Assembly (NCBI GenBank): GCA_944326555.1
Contig: CALVEK010000006.1
Location: 29,602 to 93,601, forward strand
Source of the DNA: Candidatus Gastranaerophilales bacterium
Lineage (GTDB): Bacteria > Cyanobacteriota > Vampirovibrionia > Gastranaerophilales > Gastranaerophilaceae
Direction of reading: 5' to 3'
Length of the DNA: 64,000 nt
Shown here in pieces: positions 1 through 8,317 of the stretch. The position numbers and the translations under genes were made by a program. The stretch's first letter is position 1, and each line of letters starts with the position of its first letter. The notes under the pieces are model-generated. The model did no database searches. It saw nothing but the letters and a program-made list of their open reading frames with translations, and had not been told where the DNA came from.

Positions 1-407
1 GCACAAAATATTCCTAAAATAGAAGATTCCAACAAAAAGACCATGGAATAATACAATTTGTGTTTAGATCTTATATGAATCTTGCTCACAAACAGAGTTA
101 CAAGCACGATAAAAGTTGTTAACACAACCAAAAGCAATGTCATACCATCAAGAGCAAACTTTGCACTTATCCCTAAACTCTTCAACCAAGACATTCCAAA
201 GAACGTCAATTCCTTTTCATAAGACATACCAAAAAGACTGGAGTCAAAAAAAGTAAGGAATAAAAGGGCATATATAAAGTGAAAACTCGCAAACCATTTT
301 GCAAAACGTCTGACCTTAACCTGATGGTTAGGAAATTGAGGGAACATTATAATCACTGCAACAATTAAAGGTGCAAATATTAACCATATTAAAGATAAAA
401 AGCTCAT
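1..407 (-). CDS. nuoM: NADH-quinone oxidoreductase subunit M, N-terminal part (runs off window)
   Basis: Open frame from an ATG at 405-407 to the window edge, about 135 codons; not a complete gene. The translation starts with a hydrophobic segment (MSFLSLIWLIFAPLIVAVII) and carries KFALDGMTLLLVVLTTFI, which matches the NuoM/NdhD signature around the conserved 'hxDGhSL' region after the second membrane helix. Function by family: antiporter-like proton-translocating subunit of the complex I membrane arm. It is the fourth gene of a nuoJ-K-L-M order, 17 bases after nuoL, with a GGGGTAG ribosome site in the gap. The essential lysine and glutamate of this subunit lie further along or at the edge, so I cannot say whether it is degenerate like its neighbours. 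Confidence 0.82.
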   Translation of the reverse strand, partial: MSFLSLIWLIFAPLIVAVIIMFPQFPNHQVKVRRFAKWFASFHFIYALLFLTFFDSSLFGMSYEKELTFFGMSWLKSLGISAKFALDGMTLLLVVLTTFIVLVTLFVSKIHIRSKHKLYYSMVFLLESSILGIFC

Positions 408-424
408 ATACTACCCCGTAACTT

Positions 425-1582
425 CTATACTTTTATTAACATCAAGTAAAAAATAAATACAAATACCAATATGAATACTAAACCAATTATTGAATATCTC
501 AAATAAGACTGAAAATTACCGGCCTGAAATTTTGAGCACAAATAAGAAACTGCGCGAATAAACAATTCTGCAAAATTCACAATTGAACCAATAACATATT
601 TTTCAAACCATCCTATAGTCTTACACACAGGAAAAAAGAGACGCCCCAATACAATCAATCCAAAGAAAAATGCAACTATTACAAGCAATGTCCATACCCA
701 ATTACCTGCAAGTGCGTAAAAGAATGGATTTAACCGCAAAAACAAATATATACCGACCAATCCTATCAAACTGTTTTGATAGAAAATTATTCTGGACAAA
801 GAACTTTTTCCTATACTTTCAAACGTTATGTAAATAAAAGCCTGCATAAACTTCATAACAATTATAAACAGCAACATAGAGCAAAATACAACAAATAATG
901 GCTCACTTAACAAAGAATTGATAGCAGTGGATATGCTTGTCATATTTGAATAAGCGAGAGAAAGAGCATCAGTCTGTTGATTATAAACAACAGAATAATA
1001 AAGTATTGTCAAAACACAAAACAACAAAGTTAAATCACCAACCCTGTTGTAAATAAAAGATTTTATTCCGGCCTTTGACTCTTCCCTGTTAGAAAAATCA
1101 AAATTAATCAAAAGATATGATGCAATACCCGTTACTTCACAAAACAAATATGATTGAAACAAATTCGGGCTGATGAATACTCCTGCTAGAGAAAATGTAA
1201 ACAGATTTAGCAAAAATAGCAACTTTGGCAGATGTTCGCTTTCTTTTAGCAAAAAATAGGACAATATCTGCAAAACAAATTCCAAAATAAAAAGCACAAC
1301 AAGAAACGAAACAGAAATTTTATCGAGATATGTACCCAGATAAAAGTTCATATTTTCAAGGTTTATCCACGAAAAATTGCTTGCTACAGACATATTACTT
1401 ACAGCCGAATAAAAAAACGCAGTACCCGAAAAGATTACACAAACAAACGATGCAACAATACTAAGTAAAAACAGAGTAATTTTGTCCAGTTTATTCGAAA
1501 TCAATCCGTTAAATCCTATTACAAAACATAAAATAAGAGGAATAAACAACAAAAGATTTATATTTTCCACAAAAAAGTCCAT
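425..1582 (-). CDS. nuoL: NuoL-like complex I subunit, internally shortened and divergent
   Basis: 385 residues against about 600 for usual NuoL/NdhF. Recognisable landmarks are CEVTGIASYLLINF (equivalent of the WExxGxxSYLLI helix with the conserved Glu) and KSFIYNRVGD (the AF..NRVGD motif), so the N-terminal half aligns. A Lys in LFIIVMKFMQAF fits the TM7 lysine position. After that the near-invariant stretch that normally reads like PLHTWLPDAMxGPTPVSALIHAAT is replaced by unrelated residues (IGKSSLSRIIFYQNS), and the following helices up to the C-terminal lateral-helix region are missing. The last ~70 residues resemble a normal NuoL tail. The frame is intact, with an AAGGAG ribosome site, and the start overlaps the nuoK stop (TAATG). 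It is either a remodelled subunit or one losing function; I see no frameshift. Confidence 0.75.
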   Translation of the reverse strand: MDFFVENINLLLFIPLILCFVIGFNGLISNKLDKITLFLLSIVASFVCVIFSGTAFFYSAVSNMSVASNFSWINLENMNFYLGTYLDKISVSFLVVLFILEFVLQILSYFLLKESEHLPKLLFLLNLFTFSLAGVFISPNLFQSYLFCEVTGIASYLLINFDFSNREESKAGIKSFIYNRVGDLTLLFCVLTILYYSVVYNQQTDALSLAYSNMTSISTAINSLLSEPLFVVFCSMLLFIIVMKFMQAFIYITFESIGKSSLSRIIFYQNSLIGLVGIYLFLRLNPFFYALAGNWVWTLLVIVAFFFGLIVLGRLFFPVCKTIGWFEKYVIGSIVNFAELFIRAVSYLCSKFQAGNFQSYLRYSIIGLVFILVFVFIFYLMLIKV

Positions 1583-1917
1583 TATTTCTCCTTATCTTTA
1601 ATTTTCTCTGAATCAAGATATTCATTCGCCTGATAAATTTTGTACAAAATCACCAGCGCAATTATTGTCTGAATTACAGACACTAACAGCGCGAATATAC
1701 ACGTAATATTTGCATTATCCAACGAACTGTCGCAATAACAGCCAAACGCAAGAAAATTGATAACAATAGCAACTGTCATAATAAACAAAGACATTACTAT
1801 CCTCAAAAGATTACGAGAAATTAAGACACCACAAAGTCCTATTAAAAAGAGGATTAACGCCAATACAAGATAATGCATAAGTCCTATGTTCAATATTTGA
1901 TTAAACTGACTATACAT
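1582..1917 (-). CDS. nuoK: NuoK-like complex I subunit lacking both key glutamates
   Basis: 111 residues from the ATG at 1915-1917, chosen because GAGGAGG sits 6 bases upstream; longer frames exist but bypass this site. Three membrane helices and the motif GVLISRNLLRIVMSL align without gaps to the NuoK signature G.(V/L)..RNLL.....E. In that alignment the TM2 glutamate (Glu36 in E. coli) is Phe (MSLFIMTV) and the TM3 glutamate (Glu72) is Gln (SVIQTIIAL). Family role: four-helix Mrp-like channel subunit of the complex I proton path. It overlaps the end of nuoJ by 8 bases and the start of nuoL, so translation is coupled. Identity is by synteny plus the RNLL motif; function as a proton channel is doubtful. 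Confidence 0.75.
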   Translation of the reverse strand: MYSQFNQILNIGLMHYLVLALILFLIGLCGVLISRNLLRIVMSLFIMTVAIVINFLAFGCYCDSSLDNANITCIFALLVSVIQTIIALVILYKIYQANEYLDSEKIKDKEK

Positions 1918-2464
1918 TCTCATCCTCCTCACTGTCTTTGGATGATACAACTTCTGATAATGTTTCTACAGCCTGTTGACGTAATAAAAAGACTCTTATA
2001 ACGGTTAAACTGATAAATACAAGCAAAATAACTAATATCAAAGGGAAAATATGCAACTTAAAATCAACCACATCAGAAGATTTGATCGTAACAAAGTTAA
2101 AAATTTCAAAAAGCGAATTAGTAAACTCTTCCTTAAAATAAAGATATGTTACAGCACCCAATATCAAAGTAAATAAACAACTGACAATCACCTTCGGCAC
2201 AGCAACTAACTTCAGATTGAGATTCAACCGTCCGATTTTCTTTAACAGCAAAAATATGTATACGGAAAGGAAAATCCCACATAAAATGAACTGAAAAACA
2301 GCAATGTAAATTGCGTCCAAACTTAAATACAAAAGAGATGACAAACAGACTAAAAGAAACATCGACAGACAAGCAAAATACATTCTTGGCGCCAATATTA
2401 TACCAAGTGCCGCACCTATTATTGAAAAGAATAGCAAGTAAAAATATATAATTTCCGAAAACAT
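1910..2464 (-). CDS. nuoJ: NuoJ-like complex I subunit, divergent
   Basis: 184 residues with about five hydrophobic helices. It occupies the nuoJ position directly before nuoK and has the usual length. The TM3 region that in NuoJ reads like IVYxGAIMVLFVFVVMML (pi-bulge, conserved Tyr) here is FQFILCGIFLSVYIFLLL: one Gly aligns, but the Tyr is Leu and the AIMVLF core is gone. The C-terminus is acidic. Family role: small membrane subunit linking the quinone site to the antiporter subunits. It is the first gene of this part of the operon in the window; nuoA-I homologues are not nearby. The call rests on synteny and hydrophobic pattern more than on sequence motifs. Confidence 0.65.
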   Translation of the reverse strand: MFSEIIYFYLLFFSIIGAALGIILAPRMYFACLSMFLLVCLSSLLYLSLDAIYIAVFQFILCGIFLSVYIFLLLKKIGRLNLNLKLVAVPKVIVSCLFTLILGAVTYLYFKEEFTNSLFEIFNFVTIKSSDVVDFKLHIFPLILVILLVFISLTVIRVFLLRQQAVETLSEVVSSKDSEEDENV

Positions 2465-2514
2465 ATTTCCATCACTAACAAAAGTTCTTCATTAAAATAT
2501 ATCATATTTAAAGG

Positions 2515-2523
2515 TGTTATAAT
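2515..2523 (+). promoter_or_regulatory. Extended -10 promoter element TGTTATAAT
   Basis: Perfect extended -10 (TGnTATAAT form) placed 35 bases before the ATG of the TPR gene at 2558. No convincing -35 hexamer is visible, which is normal for extended -10 promoters. The same nonamer recurs before three other genes in the window. Confidence 0.5.
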
Positions 2524-2557
2524 AATAATGTTGTGAATTATTAAGATTAATTTTTTT

Positions 2558-3256
2558 ATGAAAAAAATACTGATTATTTTTATACTTATAACACTAATTT
2601 CTTTGTCAAATGCAACACAAAACAACAAAGCATTTGCAAGAAATACACCGGCAGAATCAGAAGCCAGTGCCTACTGCGTTAAAGGCGACAAAATAATGGA
2701 CTACTTTGAAAAACTCGAGGACAAATCCAATCCTGACAAATACCTTAACGCAGCAAGATATTACTACTATCAAGCAAGCCGAATTGACCTATCGAACCCC
2801 AATGCCCTAGTAGGACATGCCAGAGTAGCCCTCTATCAAAACAGGCTAAAAGATGCAAAAAACGTACTGTTTATTGCGCTAAACTTTAATGAAATAAACC
2901 CAAGAGTTAACTACTACCTTGGAGAAACCTTCTACAGAGAAGGAGAATATACCCAAGCAATAGACTTTCTAAATCAAGCCTACACCCATGGCTACAGATA
3001 TGACTACAACACAAATCTGAAACTTGGAATATGTTACGAAAAACTTGATGACGTAAAAATGGCGCGCTATCACTATAAAAATGCCGTAAAAATTCAACCA
3101 AATTCGATTGAAGCCGCAGGACGACTGGGTGGATTGGATACAATAAAAACCAATTATGAAAACTACAATATTTTTCAAGATACCTCACTTGATGTAGAAG
3201 AAGAAATTTCCCCTCAAGACCTAAAGAACCTCAACTTGCCTGCAGTGCAACCCTAA
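2558..3256 (+). CDS. Secreted TPR-repeat protein
   Basis: 232 residues. N-terminal Sec-type signal peptide (MKKILIIFILITLISLSNA, probable cleavage after KAFA near residue 27); no lipobox cysteine. Residues ~60-190 form three to four tetratricopeptide repeats, with typical alanine/glycine/tyrosine positions such as NALVGHARVALYQNRLKDA and YYLGETFYREGEYTQAI, then a short acidic tail. It is probably a periplasmic protein-protein interaction scaffold; partner unknown. It is transcribed divergently from nuoJ from an extended -10 promoter and is monocistronic. No enzyme motif is visible. Confidence 0.75.
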   Translation: MKKILIIFILITLISLSNATQNNKAFARNTPAESEASAYCVKGDKIMDYFEKLEDKSNPDKYLNAARYYYYQASRIDLSNPNALVGHARVALYQNRLKDAKNVLFIALNFNEINPRVNYYLGETFYREGEYTQAIDFLNQAYTHGYRYDYNTNLKLGICYEKLDDVKMARYHYKNAVKIQPNSIEAAGRLGGLDTIKTNYENYNIFQDTSLDVEEEISPQDLKNLNLPAVQP

Positions 3257-3339
3257 AAGCAAGACTGAATGTTTTTATAAAGATATGTAAATTTACTACA
3301 TAAGTAGTATGTTTATATAATGCCCTTACTTAAAAATAA

Positions 3340-3348
3340 TGTTATAAT
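3340..3348 (+). promoter_or_regulatory. Extended -10 promoter element TGTTATAAT
   Basis: Same nonamer as before the TPR gene, about 100 bases upstream of the Ycf45-like gene, implying a ~95-base 5' leader. The leader carries an AAGGAG at 3378-3383 that is not followed by a start codon at normal distance. Confidence 0.45.
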
Positions 3349-3449
3349 GTATATGTAAGATATAAAAATAAGCATTAAGGAGACACAAAAGACCTCAGAC
3401 CAATCAAATACTTAACAAGTATCAGCCGATTGAAAGGGCAATAAATTAT

Positions 3450-5039
3450 ATGAACAACGTGCAATTTCACAGTGACCTGGATAGGTTAATTGAAATTCTA
3501 CCACCGAAAATTACTAAATGCTTGAGCCATGAAACATTAGATGACGTAATTGAGTTGGTTTTGGATTTAGGCAGACAGCCTGAAATAAGGCATTCTGACG
3601 GTAGTATAGATTATCTCGGAGAAGAATGTATTGTCGATGAGGATATCCAATACATAACACAGAGGATTCCTGAGTTTACAAAGGATAATCGTTCCGGTAT
3701 AGCTGGAACATTGCACAGAATAAGTGCAATAAGAAACAGACAGGGCAAAGTTGTAGGTTTAACTTGCAGAATAGGGAGAGTCGTAACAGGAACAATAACA
3801 TGCATCAAAGATTTCGTCACACAAAATAAGAGTATTTTGTTTCTTGGACGACCCGGTGTAGGAAAAACAACAAAACTGAGAGAAATCTCAAGACTTGTTG
3901 CTGATGAATTGCACAAACGTGTAGTTGTTGTTGATACATCAAATGAAATTGCCGGAGACGGAGATACACCGCACCCTGCTATTGGACACGCAAGACGTAT
4001 GCAGGTTACTCAACCCGAATACCAAAAAGATATTATGATTGAAGCGGTTGAAAACCATACCCCTGAAGTAATCGTTGTTGACGAAATAGGAACAGAGGCA
4101 GAAGCACAAGCAGCAAGAACAATTGCAGAACGTGGGGTAATGCTTATTGCAACTGCTCATGGTAATTCGCTGGAAAACTTAATAAAAAACCCTGTACTCT
4201 CTGATTTAGTCGGAGGAATACAGTCAGTAACTCTTGGCGATGACGAAGCAAAAAGAAGAGCTTGTCAAAAGACTGTACTTGAAAGAGAAAAACAGCCGAC
4301 ATTCGATATCGTAATAGAAATAATAGACAGAAATACACTTGCTGTTTATCCTGATACAGCAGAAGCAGTGGATTGTATATTAAGAGGTTGGCCGATAAAA
4401 CCTGTTATAAGAAAAGTTGATATGACACAACCTCAAGAGCCTAATCTTGTCGAAAAAATAAAACAACTGGATGACAAAATTACATCAGCAAATAATTCGT
4501 TGAACTTTAGTTTTTCGAGAGAAAAATATGTCAACGAAGTAAAGGGATACAAAAAAATCTACATTTATGCTGTAAGTCGCTCTATTATGGACAAATCTAT
4601 TGAAAGATTGAACCTTAATGCAGAACTTACTAAAAATATAGACGATGCAGATATAATAATAGCTCACAAAAACTTTGCAAAAGGCGGAAACAAAATTCTC
4701 AGCATAGCAAACGAATACAGACTGCCTGTTTATTATGTTCGTTCAAATTCGACATCACAGGTACAAAAAGTCCTAAAAGAAGCCTTGGGTCTAAAAGATG
4801 ACAATAGAGTCGTTTTTCACGATGAGACAGAAGAAGCCTTGGACGAAGCCAAAGAAGCCATTCAAAAAGTTTTGAAAAACGGAGAAGACATTGAGCTTTC
4901 TCCGCAAAATCAGCAAATAAGAAAAATGCAGCACGAACTTGTTGAACAGCATAACCTTGAATCAGTAAGCATAGGCGACGGACACGAAAGACACCTCAAA
5001 ATTGTTGGCGGCAAGGATTTTAAGCAAGATATAGGTTAA
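3450..5039 (+). CDS. Ycf45/SpoIIIAA-like AAA+ ATPase with C-terminal extension
   Basis: 529 residues. The N-terminal ~100 residues match the SpoIIIAA/Ycf45 entry domain (LGRQPEIRHSDG). The ATPase core has Walker A GRPGVGKTT near residue 133, followed by VVVVDTSNEIAGDGDTPHPA and Walker B EVIVVDEIGTEAEAQAA, then IATAHGNSLENL (sensor-type Thr/His), all diagnostic of the family. After residue ~345 comes a region with small alpha/beta segments (KKIYIYAVSRS) and a C-terminal charged helix rich in QH/E residues ending HERHLKIVGG, the position where cyanobacterial homologues carry an R3H nucleic-acid-binding domain. The family is universal in cyanobacteria and plastids (Ycf45); its role is poorly known. 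Start ATG at 3450 has AAAGGG about 13 bases upstream. Confidence 0.85.
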   Translation: MNNVQFHSDLDRLIEILPPKITKCLSHETLDDVIELVLDLGRQPEIRHSDGSIDYLGEECIVDEDIQYITQRIPEFTKDNRSGIAGTLHRISAIRNRQGKVVGLTCRIGRVVTGTITCIKDFVTQNKSILFLGRPGVGKTTKLREISRLVADELHKRVVVVDTSNEIAGDGDTPHPAIGHARRMQVTQPEYQKDIMIEAVENHTPEVIVVDEIGTEAEAQAARTIAERGVMLIATAHGNSLENLIKNPVLSDLVGGIQSVTLGDDEAKRRACQKTVLEREKQPTFDIVIEIIDRNTLAVYPDTAEAVDCILRGWPIKPVIRKVDMTQPQEPNLVEKIKQLDDKITSANNSLNFSFSREKYVNEVKGYKKIYIYAVSRSIMDKSIERLNLNAELTKNIDDADIIIAHKNFAKGGNKILSIANEYRLPVYYVRSNSTSQVQKVLKEALGLKDDNRVVFHDETEEALDEAKEAIQKVLKNGEDIELSPQNQQIRKMQHELVEQHNLESVSIGDGHERHLKIVGGKDFKQDIG

Positions 5040-5382
5040 CAAAAAATCTTACATAACGACTAACTGACGAATCTTAACCTGTTTAATTTTTGTGTTTGTT
5101 TTTGCTTGTTTTTAGCAAATAAAATTCTTCACCGATTTTGTCCAAATACAATGATAAACACAAATTATTCAATCAGGACAAAACGCTCAATAATCCATAT
5201 CAAATAAAAAAACACAGCAAACCAAACCCTCCTTTTGCGGGCATTTGGGTGCGGAAAAATATACAAAAGACGGCATAACTTGGTTACGTCATGAAACTGC
5301 ATTGTTTAGGAATTTGCAGACAATTTTTTTTAAAAGAGTGTATAAAAAATTTATTATATTTTCAACAATCCGCTATTATAAA
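5040..5382. other. 343-bp non-genic stretch with a protein-like open frame
   Basis: No annotated gene fits. On the plus strand, frame 5194-5400 is open for 68 codons without an ATG; its middle reads GAEKYTKDGITWLRHETALF, which looks like genuine protein sequence rather than random AT-rich translation. It might be the remnant of a decayed gene or a short gene using TTG at 5245; it runs into the 3' end of the convergent metallopeptidase gene. The rest is AT-rich with no clear hairpin terminator for either flanking gene. Confidence 0.3.
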
Positions 5383-8253
5383 TTAGAACAACAAATTTGA
5401 AAGATAAGCTATGGTTCTTGGGAAAAATTGCTGCCAGTAGTGGGAACGAACAGCCTGTGTATCATTTTTAGGATATACGTTTAAAAGCGTATTCGTTTCT
5501 GCAATTCCCTCTTTTATTGCTTTTTTGCGGCCAAGGTAATGATAATCGGCAGAGAAATATCCGACAAAATCCAACTGTGCATCACCAAAATATTTACGAA
5601 AAGCCTCTTTTTCCTGATTATAAATATCATTTAGCTTTTTATCTTTATATATTTCTTCATCTATCTCTTTAAAGACAAGTTCATCTTTTGCATGGCCCCA
5701 TTCATGCAAAGCAACAGCTGTATCCAAATAATTTTCAGTAAAGAAAATTGATTGTAATTTTGGAGAAAAAGCTGCATTGGAGACTTTATCCGAAAGACAA
5801 AAGGCTTTCAAATCCAATTCTTTCATTGCAAAAAGCTCATCGCCGGATATTTGCTTTAATATTGGGAGCATTTTTTCTTTAGAATCATTTGTAAAATTAA
5901 GCAAGTCTATAATTGCCTTTTTGCCATTATTCAAATTTTTAACAATTAGGGAATCTTTATTTACCTGTATATCAAATTTTTTATCATTTCTGGATGATAC
6001 AAAGTGATTTTCATCTATAACTTCGAAAGTTACGGAACTATTCATCAAAACTTTACCGTTTTTATCCGTAATCTTATAATCAACAATTCTGTTTCCTTGA
6101 GGGTCATCTTCATAGCGATAGTCTGTTTTTGTACCATCTAATGATTCCAAGTGTTTTTCTACAATATCATTACCATCTTTTGTTTTTGTCGCATTACATA
6201 TATTTTCCACTTTGCCGTCGGCATAAATTTTTCTGATGTTAAAGACATTATCAACGGAGGATTTTTCCATCGTTTCCTTAAAGATAAGTTGTCCGTCTTT
6301 GTCATATTTTTCAAAAGTTTGTTCTTTTAGTACGGGTATTTCGTACATTCCATAAGGACCTTCTTTTTTTATATCAAAAAGCTGAGTAGTTACAGTATTA
6401 TTTTGAAAGTCTTTTTGACTTTTTCTTTGTCGTATTCCAAATTTTAGAGTCTTTAATTCAGTGATCGGATGACCTTTTTCAAAATCATACAATAACTTTG
6501 CATTGTTAAATTGATTTCCCGTAGTTAACTCAACTATACTTGCAATGTTTCTATTAAGCTCAATACTCATATTTTCAGTATTTTTATCTTTAAGATAAAC
6601 TTTTAAAAATTCTTTGAATTGCAAAAGTTGTTCTTCTGATGCCTTTTTAAAAATACCACAGGTAACTTCGCCGGTGTTAATACCAAGCTCTTCAAAATTA
6701 ACTTTTTGTAGTTTATCTATTGCTGCAAAATCTTGTAATAACATAAAGTTTGTAAAAGCATCTTTTGAAGACATAGGCAAATGCAACTCAAAAAGTTTTG
6801 ATATCTTTTTCATAACTTCTTTATAGCAGGGCCTTGTTGCATGCCCGTCAACTTCAAAACATAAAAGGCGTAATATTTCATTTATATTAGTTTTTTTCAA
6901 CAAATCTTCTTTGTTGTATATTTTTGAATCTGTTTCCCAACGTTGATTGTGCAATTTTTGCAAAAGTGTAAGAGCCTCATCATCTTCTTCCAATTCCAAA
7001 CAACCTGCAATGTATTTTATATCATCCACACCCATGCAAAACTTATTTTTTGAATAAATATCAAGATATTTTTCCAGATTTGAAGCACTAAATTGACCTC
7101 TTTTATTACCTACCTTATATGTTGCGGCATCAATAAATGTTTCAACATCTTTTTTTTCTATAAGGGAACACATTCTTTTCAATATTTCTAAATCTTGAGT
7201 AGGTATTTTGTTATAAGCACATCCCAATTTTTTTAAAATTATATCTAATTTATCTTTATCTCCGTATGATGCTTTTAGCATTTCATCAACAAAATCAAAA
7301 GACTCTTTACTGTACCCCAATAGGGATTTGTCATTTTCATCAAGTTTTTTCTCTCTGATAAAAGATAAAATCTCAGGGAAATCTCTTTCATCTTTATATG
7401 ATTCAGCTAATTGCAAAAAATCGGTTAGCTTGTCTTTTTCGTTTTCGGGAAAAGAAAAAACAATGGAAGAAATAAGATTTTGAGACCACATATCAAATGT
7501 AGTATTAATATATTCTTTTAGCTGTTTAACCTCTAAAGAGAAATCACCGTTTTGATTCTTTGCGGAATCAATTTCTCCTAAAATTTTTAAAATATCAACA
7601 TTTTCTAAAGCTCGTTTTTTTACATAATCTATATTTATTTTAGAAAACTCATTGGCATTATTTTTCAAAATGTTGAAAAAATGGTTTGGTCTTATTTCAA
7701 ATATTTTTTTTAGAATATCTACATTATTTGAAATTATTTCTAAAACATCTTTATTAAAAGAGCCGTCTTTATTTTTTGATTTATCCAAAACAGAAGCAAT
7801 ATCAAGTGGTCTATTATAAACGTGCAGATTAGTTTTTTTTACAAGTTTATCTGCTGTCATTAAAGCATTGTAATTAATTTTGCCATCTTCTTTAGCTGCT
7901 ACAAAAACCTTTGTAGCATAACCTATAGGATATTTTTTGTCTACAAAACTCTTAAAAAACTCAAACGCATTTTGACTTATTTGACCGTTTTTATCAGCTA
8001 ATGATTCGGCTATTTGTTCAAACAAATCTTCTCTGTTAAAATTCTTTTCTCTTAAATAAGAGAATAATATCTCTTTTGAAACATATTCTTTTTCAGAAGA
8101 AATACCGTTATATGCTTTTAACGTATCAGCATTAATTTTGGGCAAATCAGATGGTAATTCTTGTTTATCAACAGGAATAGTAGTTCCTTTAAAACTTTTT
8201 TTAGTACTATCTGTTTTGGTTATTGAAAGATTTTGAAAAGGATTTATAATCAT
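5383..8253 (-). CDS. Large zinc-metallopeptidase-like protein with EF-hand-like repeats and SFKG motif
   Basis: 956 residues from ATG 8251-8253 (an upstream in-frame GTG at 8266-8268 lies inside a hairpin and is less likely). No signal peptide; residues ~20-23 are SFKG. Residues ~60-260 and later contain several loops of EF-hand or dockerin type: ADKNGQISQNAFE, KEDGKINYNAL, NKDGSFNKDVLE, NQNGDFSLEV, NKRGQFSASNLE. Around residue 620-760 is a beta-rich segment with YD-like repeats (FEKYDKDGQLIFKETME). Near residue 850 is ALHEWGHAKDE, a zincin HExxH site, with GIAETN (Glu ~919) as plausible third ligand; the spacing resembles anthrax-lethal-factor-like and related zincins. It may be an exported or surface peptidase using an unknown route. 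The exact family is not recognised. Confidence 0.65.
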   Translation of the reverse strand: MIINPFQNLSITKTDSTKKSFKGTTIPVDKQELPSDLPKINADTLKAYNGISSEKEYVSKEILFSYLREKNFNREDLFEQIAESLADKNGQISQNAFEFFKSFVDKKYPIGYATKVFVAAKEDGKINYNALMTADKLVKKTNLHVYNRPLDIASVLDKSKNKDGSFNKDVLEIISNNVDILKKIFEIRPNHFFNILKNNANEFSKINIDYVKKRALENVDILKILGEIDSAKNQNGDFSLEVKQLKEYINTTFDMWSQNLISSIVFSFPENEKDKLTDFLQLAESYKDERDFPEILSFIREKKLDENDKSLLGYSKESFDFVDEMLKASYGDKDKLDIILKKLGCAYNKIPTQDLEILKRMCSLIEKKDVETFIDAATYKVGNKRGQFSASNLEKYLDIYSKNKFCMGVDDIKYIAGCLELEEDDEALTLLQKLHNQRWETDSKIYNKEDLLKKTNINEILRLLCFEVDGHATRPCYKEVMKKISKLFELHLPMSSKDAFTNFMLLQDFAAIDKLQKVNFEELGINTGEVTCGIFKKASEEQLLQFKEFLKVYLKDKNTENMSIELNRNIASIVELTTGNQFNNAKLLYDFEKGHPITELKTLKFGIRQRKSQKDFQNNTVTTQLFDIKKEGPYGMYEIPVLKEQTFEKYDKDGQLIFKETMEKSSVDNVFNIRKIYADGKVENICNATKTKDGNDIVEKHLESLDGTKTDYRYEDDPQGNRIVDYKITDKNGKVLMNSSVTFEVIDENHFVSSRNDKKFDIQVNKDSLIVKNLNNGKKAIIDLLNFTNDSKEKMLPILKQISGDELFAMKELDLKAFCLSDKVSNAAFSPKLQSIFFTENYLDTAVALHEWGHAKDELVFKEIDEEIYKDKKLNDIYNQEKEAFRKYFGDAQLDFVGYFSADYHYLGRKKAIKEGIAETNTLLNVYPKNDTQAVRSHYWQQFFPRTIAYLSNLLF

Positions 8254-8285
8254 AAATCCACAACTCACGTAAAAGTTGTGGATTT
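8254..8285 (-). promoter_or_regulatory. Perfect 12-bp hairpin directly before the metallopeptidase start codon
   Basis: Arms aaatccacaact (8254-8265) and agttgtggattt (8274-8285) with an 8-base loop. On the minus strand the 3' arm ends immediately before the ATG of the 956-residue gene, and no Shine-Dalgarno is present between. It lies 32 bases after the ferritin stop. It is not followed by a T-run, so a simple terminator is unlikely; a translational control element is an inference. Confidence 0.5.
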
Positions 8286-8317
8286 ACATCAAAATTGTTT
8301 ATATTTACAAAATTTAA

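Noticed and set aside
8254..8285. Rho-independent terminator of ferritin
   Set aside because: Stem is strong but the sequence after it is the ATG of the next gene, not a T-run; listed as a possible translational element.
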